This document shows positions 1 to 6,057 of a stretch of DNA of 14,066 nucleotides, in pieces. Each line of letters starts with the position of its first letter. Within the stretch, counting starts at the first letter, position 1. The translations under genes were made by a program, and so were the position numbers. Location: the NCBI GenBank assembly GCA_005888955.1, contig VBCS01000063.1, positions 1 through 14,066 of the forward strand, written 5' to 3'. The stretch is from Betaproteobacteria bacterium (lineage in GTDB: Bacteria > Pseudomonadota > Gammaproteobacteria > Burkholderiales > Casimicrobiaceae). The notes beneath the pieces were generated by a model. The model did no database searches, was not told the origin of the DNA, and worked only from the letters and a program-made list of their open reading frames with translations.

Positions 1-1011
1 GTTCATTTGTTGCGTACATTGGGACTCGGCCTCGGCGTCCTGTGCGTCGCGTCCGTCTTGCGTCTCCATGAAGAGCCCCTCGGGTGGTGGATCCTGCTGG
101 TCGCGCATGGGTTGGCCTGGCCGCACGCAGCGTGGCTGCTCGCGATGCGCAGCGCCGACCCGCGGCGGGCCGAATTGCGGAATCTGATGGTGGACTCCGC
201 GGTCGGCGGGGTGTGGATTGCGGTGATGCAGTTCAACCTGCTTCCGAGCGTGCTGCTGGCAACGATGCTTTCGGTCGACAAGGTCAGCGTTGGCGGTCCG
301 TTGCTGCTGGCGCGAACCTCGACCCTGCTGGTCGCCGGATGTGTGCTGACGTCGGCGGCGCTCGGCGTTCCGATCGATGTGTCGACTCCGATGTCGGTGT
401 TCGTCGCGTGCATGCCTTTTCTGGTGGCATACCCGCTGGCGATTTGCCTTGTCACGCATTCGCTGGCGCGCAAGCTCGTACGACAGAACCGGCGGCTGGA
501 TGAACTGGGCCGCACCGATGGCTTGACGCGCCTTGACAATCGCCGACAGGGCTTTGCATCGGCGGAAACGGAGCTCGCACGCCATCGCCGCACCGGCCGA
601 CCCGCGGTGCTCGCGATCCTGGACGTCGACCGCTTCAAGGAAATCAATGATCGCTACGGCCACCCGACCGGCGACGAGGTGCTATGCGCCGTGGCGGACA
701 CTCTGCGCCAGTGCTGCCGCGCGGTCGACGTCGTCGCCCGCTACGGCGGCGACGAATTCCTGCTGGTATTTTCGGAAACGGACCTGCGCGGGGCCGAGGT
801 AGCCGCCAAGCGTATCCGGCGGCAGCTGGACGCCCTGACATTCGAGAACACCCCGGACCTGCGCTGCACCCTCAGCGTCGGAGCCGCCGAGGCCGACCAC
901 GAGACGACTAATATCGGCGCATGGATCCAACGGGCCGATGCAGCCCTCTATCGCGCCAAGGACGCCGGGCGCGATCGGTTCATGGGCGCAGCGCCGCTCG
1001 CCACGTCGTAG
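1..1011 (+). CDS. MASE2-GGDEF diguanylate cyclase (5' end cut by window edge)
   Basis: Probable membrane-bound diguanylate cyclase making cyclic di-GMP from two GTP. The frame is open to the first base, so the true start lies upstream; the first in-window start codon is TTG at 7. Numbering from that TTG, residues 1-155 are a hydrophobic multi-helix region matching the MASE2 sensor pattern (RSADPRRAELRNLMVDS, then FNLLPSVLLATMLS), as in AdrA/DgcC-type cyclases. Residues 165-330 form the GGDEF domain: the metal-binding Asp is in ILDVDRFKEIND, and the signature RYGGDEF has GGDEF at 247-251. An RAVD motif at 238-241, five residues before GGDEF, fits the inhibitory I-site, so product feedback is expected. 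The catalytic motif looks intact. No EAL domain is present. Only a short N-terminal piece should be missing, because MASE2 proteins usually begin just before the LRTLGLGLG segment. Confidence 0.93.
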   Translation, partial: VHLLRTLGLGLGVLCVASVLRLHEEPLGWWILLVAHGLAWPHAAWLLAMRSADPRRAELRNLMVDSAVGGVWIAVMQFNLLPSVLLATMLSVDKVSVGGPLLLARTSTLLVAGCVLTSAALGVPIDVSTPMSVFVACMPFLVAYPLAICLVTHSLARKLVRQNRRLDELGRTDGLTRLDNRRQGFASAETELARHRRTGRPAVLAILDVDRFKEINDRYGHPTGDEVLCAVADTLRQCCRAVDVVARYGGDEFLLVFSETDLRGAEVAAKRIRRQLDALTFENTPDLRCTLSVGAAEADHETTNIGAWIQRADAALYRAKDAGRDRFMGAAPLATS

Positions 1012-1103
1012 CACAGAGCCTCACGTCTCGCGCTTCTGCCGGCTCTCCCCGATGGGCCTGCTTCGGCGGCAACGGTGGCTTCGTTTTGGTAAGAGCGAGC
1101 CAC

Positions 1104-1132
1104 TTGACAAAAGGCACGAACGTTCGTATAGT
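1104..1132 (+). promoter_or_regulatory. sigma-70 promoter of the tetR operon
   Basis: A consensus -35 TTGACA (1104-1109) is separated by exactly 17 bp from a -10 TATAGT (1127-1132). The predicted start of transcription, about 7-8 bases after the -10, falls on or next to A1140, which is the A of the tetR ATG. The transcript would therefore be leaderless or nearly so. The spacer contains the operator-like palindrome, so bound repressor would occlude RNA polymerase. Confidence 0.7.
1116..1127. promoter_or_regulatory. palindromic TetR-type operator in the promoter spacer
   Basis: ACGAACGTTCGT is a perfect 12-bp inverted repeat lying between the -35 and -10 hexamers and touching the first base of the -10. 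Its position just upstream of a TetR-family gene is the classical layout for autorepression. Assignment to this regulator is inferred from position and symmetry. Confidence 0.62.
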
Positions 1133-1139
1133 TCGGCTC

Positions 1140-1736
1140 ATGAACAAAGGTGAGCATACGCGGGCTGCGATCCTCGACGCCGCGCTGGCGCAGGCAAGCG
1201 AGAGCGGCTTCGAGTCGCTGACCATCGGCTAGCTGGCCGAGCGCGCCGGCCTGTCCAAGAGCGGGCTGTTCGCTCATTTCGGGTCGCGCGAGGAATTGCA
1301 AGTAGCCGCGATCGAGGCTGCCGCGGCTCGCTTCACCCAGACCGTATTCATCCCGGCGCTCAAGGCGCGCCGCGGGCTGCCCCGCCTGCGCGCGCTGTTC
1401 GACCACTGGCTCGATTGGACGAAGCGCAGCGGATTGGCTCACGGCTGCCCGATGCAGGCGGCGGCCGTGGAGTTCGATGACCGTCCCGGGCCCGTGCGCA
1501 ACGCAGTGATCGAACACTTCGCCAGGCTCGAGCGGGAGCTCGTCCGGGCGGTCGAGCTGGCTATCGGCGAGGGCCACTTGCGCACGGATCTCGATACCGG
1601 CCAATTCGTGTTCGACATGATGGGCGTCATCTTCGCCTATTACCACAACGCGCGCTTGATCAAGGGTGGGAAGGCCGAGTCGCGGGCGCGCATTGCCTTC
1701 GAGCGGCTGATCGCAGCGGCTGTGCCGGTAGCCTGA
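1140..1736 (+). pseudogene. TetR/AcrR-family regulator interrupted by an in-frame TAG
   Basis: Read through, this frame encodes 198 residues, normal for a TetR-family repressor. The N-terminal DNA-binding domain begins NKGEHTRAAILDAAL and continues ESLTIG-stop-LAERAGLSKSGLFAHFGSREEL, with the recognition helix at about residues 38-48. Codon 31 (1230-1232) is TAG where the family normally has Glu in a GELAERAG-like motif; a single G-to-T change from GAG explains it. The rest (residues 32-198) stays in frame, including the ligand domain with CPMQAAAVEFDDRPGPVRNAV. A reinitiated product from TTG at 1296 would lack the helix-turn-helix. It is followed after 21 nt by the hydrolase, probably as one operon. 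It may be a true nonsense mutation or a base-call error. Loss would derepress the operon. Confidence 0.85.
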
Positions 1737-1757
1737 AAACGTCTTCGGAGATTTGCG

Positions 1758-2594
1758 ATGAATGCAACGTTAACAACGCTTCAAAATAGCACGATCGTTC
1801 GTACCCGCACATCGTGGTGGGCTGCCGTCCGCGCCTATTTCGCGATCGTCTCACGCCTGGTCCCCGGCCTCGCGCGCCGTCAAGCGGAGCGCCTGTTCAC
1901 CCTGCCGCCGCGGTATTCCGGCCGCCGAGTGCATCCGGTCGATGCGCGGCGCGAAACCGTGGTCGCCGGCAAACACTCGCTCGCCGTCTGGCAGGCCGGG
2001 CCGGCTGCAGCGCCGGGCGTTCTGCTCGTCCATGGCTGGGGTGGCCGCGGCGTGCAAATGGGCAGCTTTGTCGCGCCTCTGCTGGCGCGCGGCTATCGCG
2101 TCGTGTGGTTCGATCAGCCGGGACACGGCGAGAGCGGCAGCGGTGCAGTTGCGCTTGGAGTCGCGTTGCGGCGCGGTATCGAGCTTGGGCGCGTCGTGTT
2201 CGTCAGCCCTCCGGCATCGATCAGCGAACACGCGCACAACTTCGCTCGTCTGCTCGGGATTACGCCGCGGATTCGCGAGGCGATGCGCCGCCGTCTCGAA
2301 CAGCGTTACGGAGTGCGTTTTGCCGAGATCGACCGCATCGACGAGTTGGAACAACTGCGGCTGCCGGCACTGTTCGTGCACGACCGCGGCGACGCCGAAG
2401 TGCCCTTCGAGCACACGCTTCGCTTGTCCAGACGCATGCCTTGGGCGCGGCTGATCAAGACCTACGGTCTCGGTCACTACCGCGTCCTGCGCGAGCCGAG
2501 CGTCGTGCGGGCGGTCGTCGACTTCGTCACCGGCAACGGCGACGCGCTGCCCGCCGAGCTGCCGGTTCTGCCGCGCCCGGCGCCGCTCTATTGA
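1758..2594 (+). CDS. alpha/beta hydrolase lacking its nucleophile segment (internal in-frame deletion)
   Basis: Alpha/beta-fold hydrolase of 278 residues, started at ATG 1758 with a GGAG Shine-Dalgarno 7 nt upstream. Seen motifs: oxyanion-hole HGWGG at 92-96, DQPGHGES at 119-126, strand RVVFVSPP at 145-152, the acid Asp in VHDRGDAEVP (D212) and the catalytic His in GLGHYRVL (H240). The family carries a GHSxGG nucleophile elbow some 30-40 residues after the PGHGxS turn. Here GESGSG runs almost directly into AVALGVALRRG, the helix that normally follows the elbow, so no nucleophile Ser is visible and an in-frame block (roughly 35 residues, an estimate) seems to be missing near nt 2140-2160. The protein is probably catalytically dead or altered. 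It sits between tetR and maoC in one direction. Confidence 0.85.
   Translation: MNATLTTLQNSTIVRTRTSWWAAVRAYFAIVSRLVPGLARRQAERLFTLPPRYSGRRVHPVDARRETVVAGKHSLAVWQAGPAAAPGVLLVHGWGGRGVQMGSFVAPLLARGYRVVWFDQPGHGESGSGAVALGVALRRGIELGRVVFVSPPASISEHAHNFARLLGITPRIREAMRRRLEQRYGVRFAEIDRIDELEQLRLPALFVHDRGDAEVPFEHTLRLSRRMPWARLIKTYGLGHYRVLREPSVVRAVVDFVTGNGDALPAELPVLPRPAPLY
1791..1802. promoter_or_regulatory. operator-like repeat inside the hydrolase 5' end
   Basis: ACGATCGTTCGT differs at one of 12 positions from the palindrome in the tetR promoter. It lies 33 bases into the hydrolase coding region. It could be a second repressor site acting as an auxiliary operator or roadblock, or chance in coding DNA. Functional status is inferred only. 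Confidence 0.3.
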
Positions 2595-2632
2595 GCATGA
2601 AAAATCAAGCGATGAGACCTTAAGGTGAACCC

Positions 2633-3109
2633 ATGACCAAAGCAGGCAAGCATGATCTGAACGGGGGGCTCTACCTCGAAGATCTGCATATCGGACAGCG
2701 ATTCGCGAGCGGAGCACATGCCGTGGACGAGGCGCAGATCAAGGCCTTCGCCGGCCAGTTCGATCCGCAGCCGTTTCACCTCGATGACGCCACGGCCAAG
2801 GGAACGCTGCTCGCGGGACTGGCGGCGAGTGGCTGGCACACGGCGGCCATCACCATGCGCCTTCTGGTCGATGGTGGAGCCCCGATTGCCGGCGGCATCA
2901 TCGGCGCAGGCGGAGAAGTCAGTTGGCCGAAGCCCACGCGGCCCGGCGACATCCTCCAGGTGGAAAGCGAAATCCTCGACGTGACGCCGTCGCGCTCGCG
3001 GCCGGACCGGGGAATAGTCACCCTGCGCAGCGAAACCTTCAATCAGCGCGGTGAGATCGTACAGACTTTGACGGCCAAGCTCGTCGTGCCGCGGCGTCCT
3101 GCTGCGTAA
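2633..3109 (+). CDS. MaoC-type (R)-enoyl-CoA hydratase/dehydratase
   Basis: Hot-dog fold protein of 158 residues, the usual size for single-domain MaoC hydratases that add water to 2-enoyl-CoA or related acyl thioesters. The hydratase motif is visible: IKAFAGQFDPQPFHLDD, giving the expected catalytic Asp44 and His49, followed by GLAASGWHT. A later GGEVSWPKPTRPGD segment matches the family's second conserved loop. Start ATG 2633 has AAGGTG 5 nt upstream. It lies 38 nt after the hydrolase stop in the same direction, so it is probably co-transcribed with the tetR operon, pointing to acyl-CoA or ester metabolism. It appears complete and intact, unlike its two upstream neighbours. The exact substrate cannot be read from sequence. 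Confidence 0.9.
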   Translation: MTKAGKHDLNGGLYLEDLHIGQRFASGAHAVDEAQIKAFAGQFDPQPFHLDDATAKGTLLAGLAASGWHTAAITMRLLVDGGAPIAGGIIGAGGEVSWPKPTRPGDILQVESEILDVTPSRSRPDRGIVTLRSETFNQRGEIVQTLTAKLVVPRRPAA

Positions 3110-3170
3110 ACTCGTTGCAGCAGCGGCCGGGGAACAGCGACGATCGAATGGGGTGTGCCCGTACGCAGGG

Positions 3171-3197
3171 CCAGCGGCAGAGTTCCCGTCTGCCTGG
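3171..3197. other. bulged stem-loop in the maoC-GFA gap
   Basis: GGCAGA (3176-3181) pairs with TCTGCC (3189-3194) across a 7-base loop. CCA (3171-3173) and TGG (3195-3197) extend the stem past a 2-base bulge. No T tract follows on either side, so it is not a typical intrinsic terminator. It lies downstream, on the minus strand, of the sigma-54-like site. Confidence 0.3.
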
Positions 3198-3266
3198 GGA
3201 GGTACTTGAACTGTCGGTCCGGTCTCGGGGCCGTCTTGCGCTCCAAGGTCGGGCCCGTGCGACAGA

Positions 3267-3282
3267 TGCAACTAACATGCCA
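3267..3282 (-). promoter_or_regulatory. sigma-54-like -24/-12 promoter pointing toward maoC
   Basis: On the minus strand the sequence reads TGGCATG-TTAG-TTGCA, preceded by T. It fits the sigma-54 pattern YTGGCACG-N4-TTGCW with one mismatch (C to T after TGGCA). The invariant GG and GC dinucleotides have the right spacing. It would transcribe leftward, antisense to maoC, where no minus-strand gene is recognised. No activator site was identified. Confidence 0.3.
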
Positions 3283-3532
3283 ATTTATACAGGGCGTCAT
3301 CGCGCCCCTCACTGGACTGCTCGACAAATCAAGCGCGTGGCGCGAAATTATGCTCGCAGCGCGGATCGTTGGCGCCGGCGGCGCGGGCACGAAACGAGCG
3401 AACCAGCTGCCGTTGAACGTCAGATCAGACCGCGTATCGTAGGTCCCCAAAGGGATGCGCGCCGCGGTTACGATTGCCCGCGCCCGTAATCAAGTAAGCT
3501 GGGTTTTCCGACCACCCAACGGGATGTGTTCA

Positions 3533-4030
3533 ATGGCTGCCAACGAAGATCGCCCCTTGGAAGGGGCCTGCACCTGTGGTGCGGTGCGGTACCTGATGAA
3601 AAGCAAACCGATGTTTGTTCACTGCTGTCATTGCCGGTGGTGCCAGCGTGAAACAGGAGCGTCCTTCGCGCTGAATGCGTTGATCGAAGCCGATCGAGTC
3701 GTCCTGCTGAAGGGCGAGCCGGAAGTGGTCAACACGCCGTCGAATAGCGGAAAAGGACAGAAGATCGCGCGGTGTCCGATCTGTCATATCGCTCTGTGGA
3801 GCAATTACGCCGGCGCAGGCGATGCGGTGCGCTTTGTTCGCGTAGGCACGCTCAAAGAGCCTGATCGCCTGCCGCCCGACATTCACATCTTCACCGCTTC
3901 GAAGCAACCCTGGGTCGTCCTTCCCGCGAATACGCCCGCCGTCGAAGAGTACTACGACCGTACAAAGTATTGGCCGAAGGAAAGTCTGGAGCGCCGTGAC
4001 GCTTTGATCGAGAGAGCGCGTAGCAAGTAG
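3533..4030 (+). CDS. GFA/CENP-V-type zinc-binding protein
   Basis: Member of the GFA family (glutathione-dependent formaldehyde-activating-like, Mss4-like fold), 165 residues, a normal full length. The zinc-binding cysteines are all visible: GACTCGAVRY near the N-terminus, then HCCHCRWCQRETGASFALNA, then CPICHIALWS. The C-terminal part VGTLKEP, DIHIFTASKQPWV and EYYDRTKYWP is typical of the proteobacterial group. The chemical role of most members is unproven; a glutathione-adduct or formaldehyde link is only a family label. ATG 3533 gives MAANEDRP; an in-frame ATG at 3524 adds three residues and cannot be excluded, since no strong Shine-Dalgarno marks either. The next gene starts 24 nt downstream, so co-transcription is likely. 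Local GC is lower than in the genes to the right. Confidence 0.9.
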   Translation: MAANEDRPLEGACTCGAVRYLMKSKPMFVHCCHCRWCQRETGASFALNALIEADRVVLLKGEPEVVNTPSNSGKGQKIARCPICHIALWSNYAGAGDAVRFVRVGTLKEPDRLPPDIHIFTASKQPWVVLPANTPAVEEYYDRTKYWPKESLERRDALIERARSK

Positions 4031-4054
4031 TCCGCCGCCACAAACCGTGTCTCC

Positions 4055-4717
4055 ATGAGCGCCGGTAAGAGCATCGAAGCAACATTCTGTTTCGTCGACA
4101 TTGCGGGATATACCTCGCTAACCGATACCCACGGAGAATTCGCTGCCGCCGATCTCGTAGACGAGTTCTGCGAACTGATTCGCACATCTATCCACCCCTC
4201 GGGACAATTCCAGTCACTCACGGGTGATTGTGCATTTCTCGTTTTCCCGGATCCTCTGGTTGCAAAAGATGCGTTATCGGTCCTCTACGCATCGATCGCC
4301 GATCGCCGGGATTTCCCGATTGTTCGCGCCGGATTGCATCATGGCTCCGCGCTTCTCCGCGACAACCGCCACTTTGGCTCGACGGTGAATCTTGCGGCGC
4401 GAGTAGCGGCACGAGCTACCGGTGGCCAAATTTTGTGCACGAAGCATGTTGCGGAGACACTCGTCCGGGCAGGAGCCGTAGGCATCGAGGTCAAGCACCA
4501 AGGGTTGGTTGCTCTAAGAAACTTGCCTCAGCCGTTTGATTTGTATGAAATAGTCTTGTCCAGCTTTTCGCGCGAATACGCGATCGATCCCGTCTGTAAG
4601 ATGCAGGTGGATACGAGGCGTGCCGCTGGAAATCTCCATTTCAACGAAAAGACGTTTTGGTTTTGCTCGCTCGCGTGTGTCGAACGGTTCGCCAAGCAAC
4701 CTTCGGCGTATGTTTAA
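4055..4717 (+). CDS. class III adenylate/guanylate cyclase fused to a C-terminal YHS domain
   Basis: Predicted soluble protein of 220 residues. Residues 8-168 form a class III nucleotidyl cyclase domain. Metal-binding Asp15 (FVDIAGYT) and Asp58 (TGDCAFLVF) and the transition-state Asn112 and Arg116 (VNLAARVAAR) are present. The base-selecting Lys, normally three residues before the second GD, is Ser here (QSLTGD), and the Asp of the GDxVN motif is also Ser (FGSTVN). Purine preference is therefore uncertain. Residues 174-220 are a YHS domain: DPVCKMQVD, then FWFCSLACVERFAKQP, with Cys181, Cys204 and Cys208 as likely metal ligands. YHS domains occur on copper-transporting ATPases, so metal-linked control of cyclase activity is an inference. 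It has no membrane segment. GC is markedly lower than in later genes, suggesting possible transfer. Confidence 0.88.
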   Translation: MSAGKSIEATFCFVDIAGYTSLTDTHGEFAAADLVDEFCELIRTSIHPSGQFQSLTGDCAFLVFPDPLVAKDALSVLYASIADRRDFPIVRAGLHHGSALLRDNRHFGSTVNLAARVAARATGGQILCTKHVAETLVRAGAVGIEVKHQGLVALRNLPQPFDLYEIVLSSFSREYAIDPVCKMQVDTRRAAGNLHFNEKTFWFCSLACVERFAKQPSAYV

Positions 4718-4809
4718 CGGTCGCAATCCGGAGCGGCAATGCCTAAGGCTTGACCCAGCGGACGCGCCAGAAGAGGACGCGCGTCCCATTCACGCGCAGG
4801 ATGGAAGCC

Positions 4810-5232
4810 ATGAACGAGCACAGCAATCCGATCAGCGTTCGCGAAATCGACCATCTGGTTCTGCGGGTCGTCGATCTCGAGCGAATGCTCTCGTTCTACT
4901 GCGACGTGCTCGGATGCAGCGTCGAGCGCCGGCAGGACGACCTCGGACTCGTGCAACTTCGCGCGGGCAGCTCGCTCATCGATCTTGTTCCCGTCGACGG
5001 CAAGCTGGGTTCACAGGGTGGAGCGGCGCCCGGTCGCGAGGGCAGGAACATGGATCATTTTTGTTTGCGTCTTCGGAGCTTCGACGAGAAAAGCATCAGC
5101 AGCTATCTGGCGGAGCGCGGTATTGCCGTGGGTGAAGTGGCGTCGCGATATGGCGCGGAGGGACGAGGTCCGTCGATCTATCTCAGCGATCCGGAGGGCA
5201 ACACGGTCGAGCTCAAGGGCCCGCCCGCGTAG
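4810..5232 (+). CDS. VOC (glyoxalase/bleomycin-resistance fold) protein
   Basis: Vicinal-oxygen-chelate protein of 140 residues, matching a single glyoxalase-type unit of two beta-alpha-beta-beta-beta modules. The family pattern is clear: IDHLVLRVVDLERMLSFYCDVLG at the N-terminus, then MDHFCLRL in the second half and SDPEGNTVELKG at the C-terminus. The two His (in DHLVL and DHFCL) and the late Glu (in NTVEL) are candidate metal ligands. The reaction is not readable; lyases, dioxygenases and isomerases all use this fold. ATG 4810 is preferred because AGGA lies 8 nt before it; in-frame ATG at 4801 is an alternative adding three residues. The aldolase follows after 34 nt, so both likely act in one pathway. 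Confidence 0.88.
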   Translation: MNEHSNPISVREIDHLVLRVVDLERMLSFYCDVLGCSVERRQDDLGLVQLRAGSSLIDLVPVDGKLGSQGGAAPGREGRNMDHFCLRLRSFDEKSISSYLAERGIAVGEVASRYGAEGRGPSIYLSDPEGNTVELKGPPA

Positions 5233-5266
5233 CGGCGCACCGGCGTAACATTTCGAGGCGAGTGCC

Positions 5267-6055
5267 ATGCCAGAGTCCGACGGTCTTCGACTGCGTTCGA
5301 TGCGCGCGCTCTGCTCCGCGGCGGAGTGGCAAGCGCGCGTCGATCTCGCAGCGTGCTATCGCCTGGTCGAGCTCTACGGCATGTCCGACATGATGGCCAA
5401 TCACATTTCGGCTCGCGTGCCGGGCGAGCCGGGCGCTTTTCTGATCAACGCCTACGGCATGCTGTACGAAGAGATCACCGCGTCGAGCCTGATCAAGGTC
5501 GACCACGACGGCAGGATTCTCAGCACGCCCGATTTCGGCCCGCTCAACTACGGCGTGAACAAGGCCGGCTTCGTGATCCATAGCGCCGTGCATGCGGCGC
5601 GGCCCGAAGTGGACTGCGTGATCCACGTGCATACCTCGGCGTCGATGGCGGTGTCGTGCCTCGAGTGCGGTCTGCTGCCGATCACCCAGACGGCCATGCG
5701 CTTTCTGAAGATCGGCTACCACGACTACTGCGGTGTCGTTTTGAACGTTGCCGAGCAGGAGTCGCTGATCCGCGACCTGGGCGGCGGCGAAGCGCTGATC
5801 CTGCGCAATCACGGCGCACTGGTCGTGGGCCGCACGATCGGCGAGGCGTTCAATTGGACGCACCGCCTCGAGCTCGCCTGCCGGTCGCAACTTGCCGCCA
5901 TGGCGTGCAACGCCAAGCTCGTCCCGGTGCCGCTGCCGGTGCTCGAGGAAACGTGGAGCAATTACCAGCCGCAAACGCGCAGGGCGTACGGCGTCATGGA
6001 GTGGCCGGCGTTGCTCAGGAAGCTCGACCGCATCGATCCGAGCTACAGAAATTGA
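5267..6055 (+). CDS. class II aldolase/adducin-family protein
   Basis: Zinc-dependent class II aldolase/adducin fold protein, 262 residues. Seen features: SDMMANHISARVPG (phosphate/substrate loop region), INAYGMLYEEIT, then the metal ligands His120 and His122 in CVIHVHTSASM and His182 in ILRNHGALVVG. These three histidines are the family's zinc site. Members cleave sugar phosphates (fuculose, ribulose) or act as decarboxylases and dehydratases; the Burkholderiales adducin-like branch is mostly uncharacterised, so no substrate is assigned. ATG 5267 has GAGG 8-11 nt upstream. The Bug receptor begins only 2 nt after the stop, strongly suggesting translational coupling and a shared pathway in which the receptor captures the substrate or its precursor. 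The gene appears intact. Confidence 0.9.
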   Translation: MPESDGLRLRSMRALCSAAEWQARVDLAACYRLVELYGMSDMMANHISARVPGEPGAFLINAYGMLYEEITASSLIKVDHDGRILSTPDFGPLNYGVNKAGFVIHSAVHAARPEVDCVIHVHTSASMAVSCLECGLLPITQTAMRFLKIGYHDYCGVVLNVAEQESLIRDLGGGEALILRNHGALVVGRTIGEAFNWTHRLELACRSQLAAMACNAKLVPVPLPVLEETWSNYQPQTRRAYGVMEWPALLRKLDRIDPSYRN

Positions 6056-6057
6056 GA

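Larger units (their letters stand above)
3110..3532. other. 423-base stretch without a supported gene
   Basis: Open frames exist on both strands (for example 3155-3442 plus and 3043-3450 minus), but none shows a recognisable domain or a convincing ribosome site. The stretch includes a bulged stem-loop at 3171-3197 (GGCAGA/TCTGCC core, 7-base loop) and a sigma-54-like site on the minus strand at 3267-3282. It could be a relic, an intergenic repeat or a small-RNA locus; I cannot choose between these. Confidence 0.5.

Noticed and set aside
1128..1140. Possible Shine-Dalgarno for tetR
   Set aside because: No purine-rich stretch lies before the ATG, and the promoter geometry leaves no room for a leader.
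1851..2717. Long minus-strand frame opposite the hydrolase
   Set aside because: It is antisense to a gene with clear alpha/beta hydrolase motifs, has no domain of its own and is explained by high GC content.
3155..3442. 95-codon plus-strand frame in the gap after maoC
   Set aside because: No domain, no convincing ribosome site and an equally long frame on the opposite strand; I keep the region as gene-free.
5213..5974. 253-codon minus-strand frame opposite the aldolase
   Set aside because: Composition is dominated by His, Arg and Ala, typical of an antisense shadow; the plus strand carries the complete aldolase with its zinc histidines.
5656..6057. Upstream extension of the receptor frame
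   Set aside because: It overlaps the aldolase gene and would bury the signal peptide; ATG 6058 gives a normal secreted receptor.
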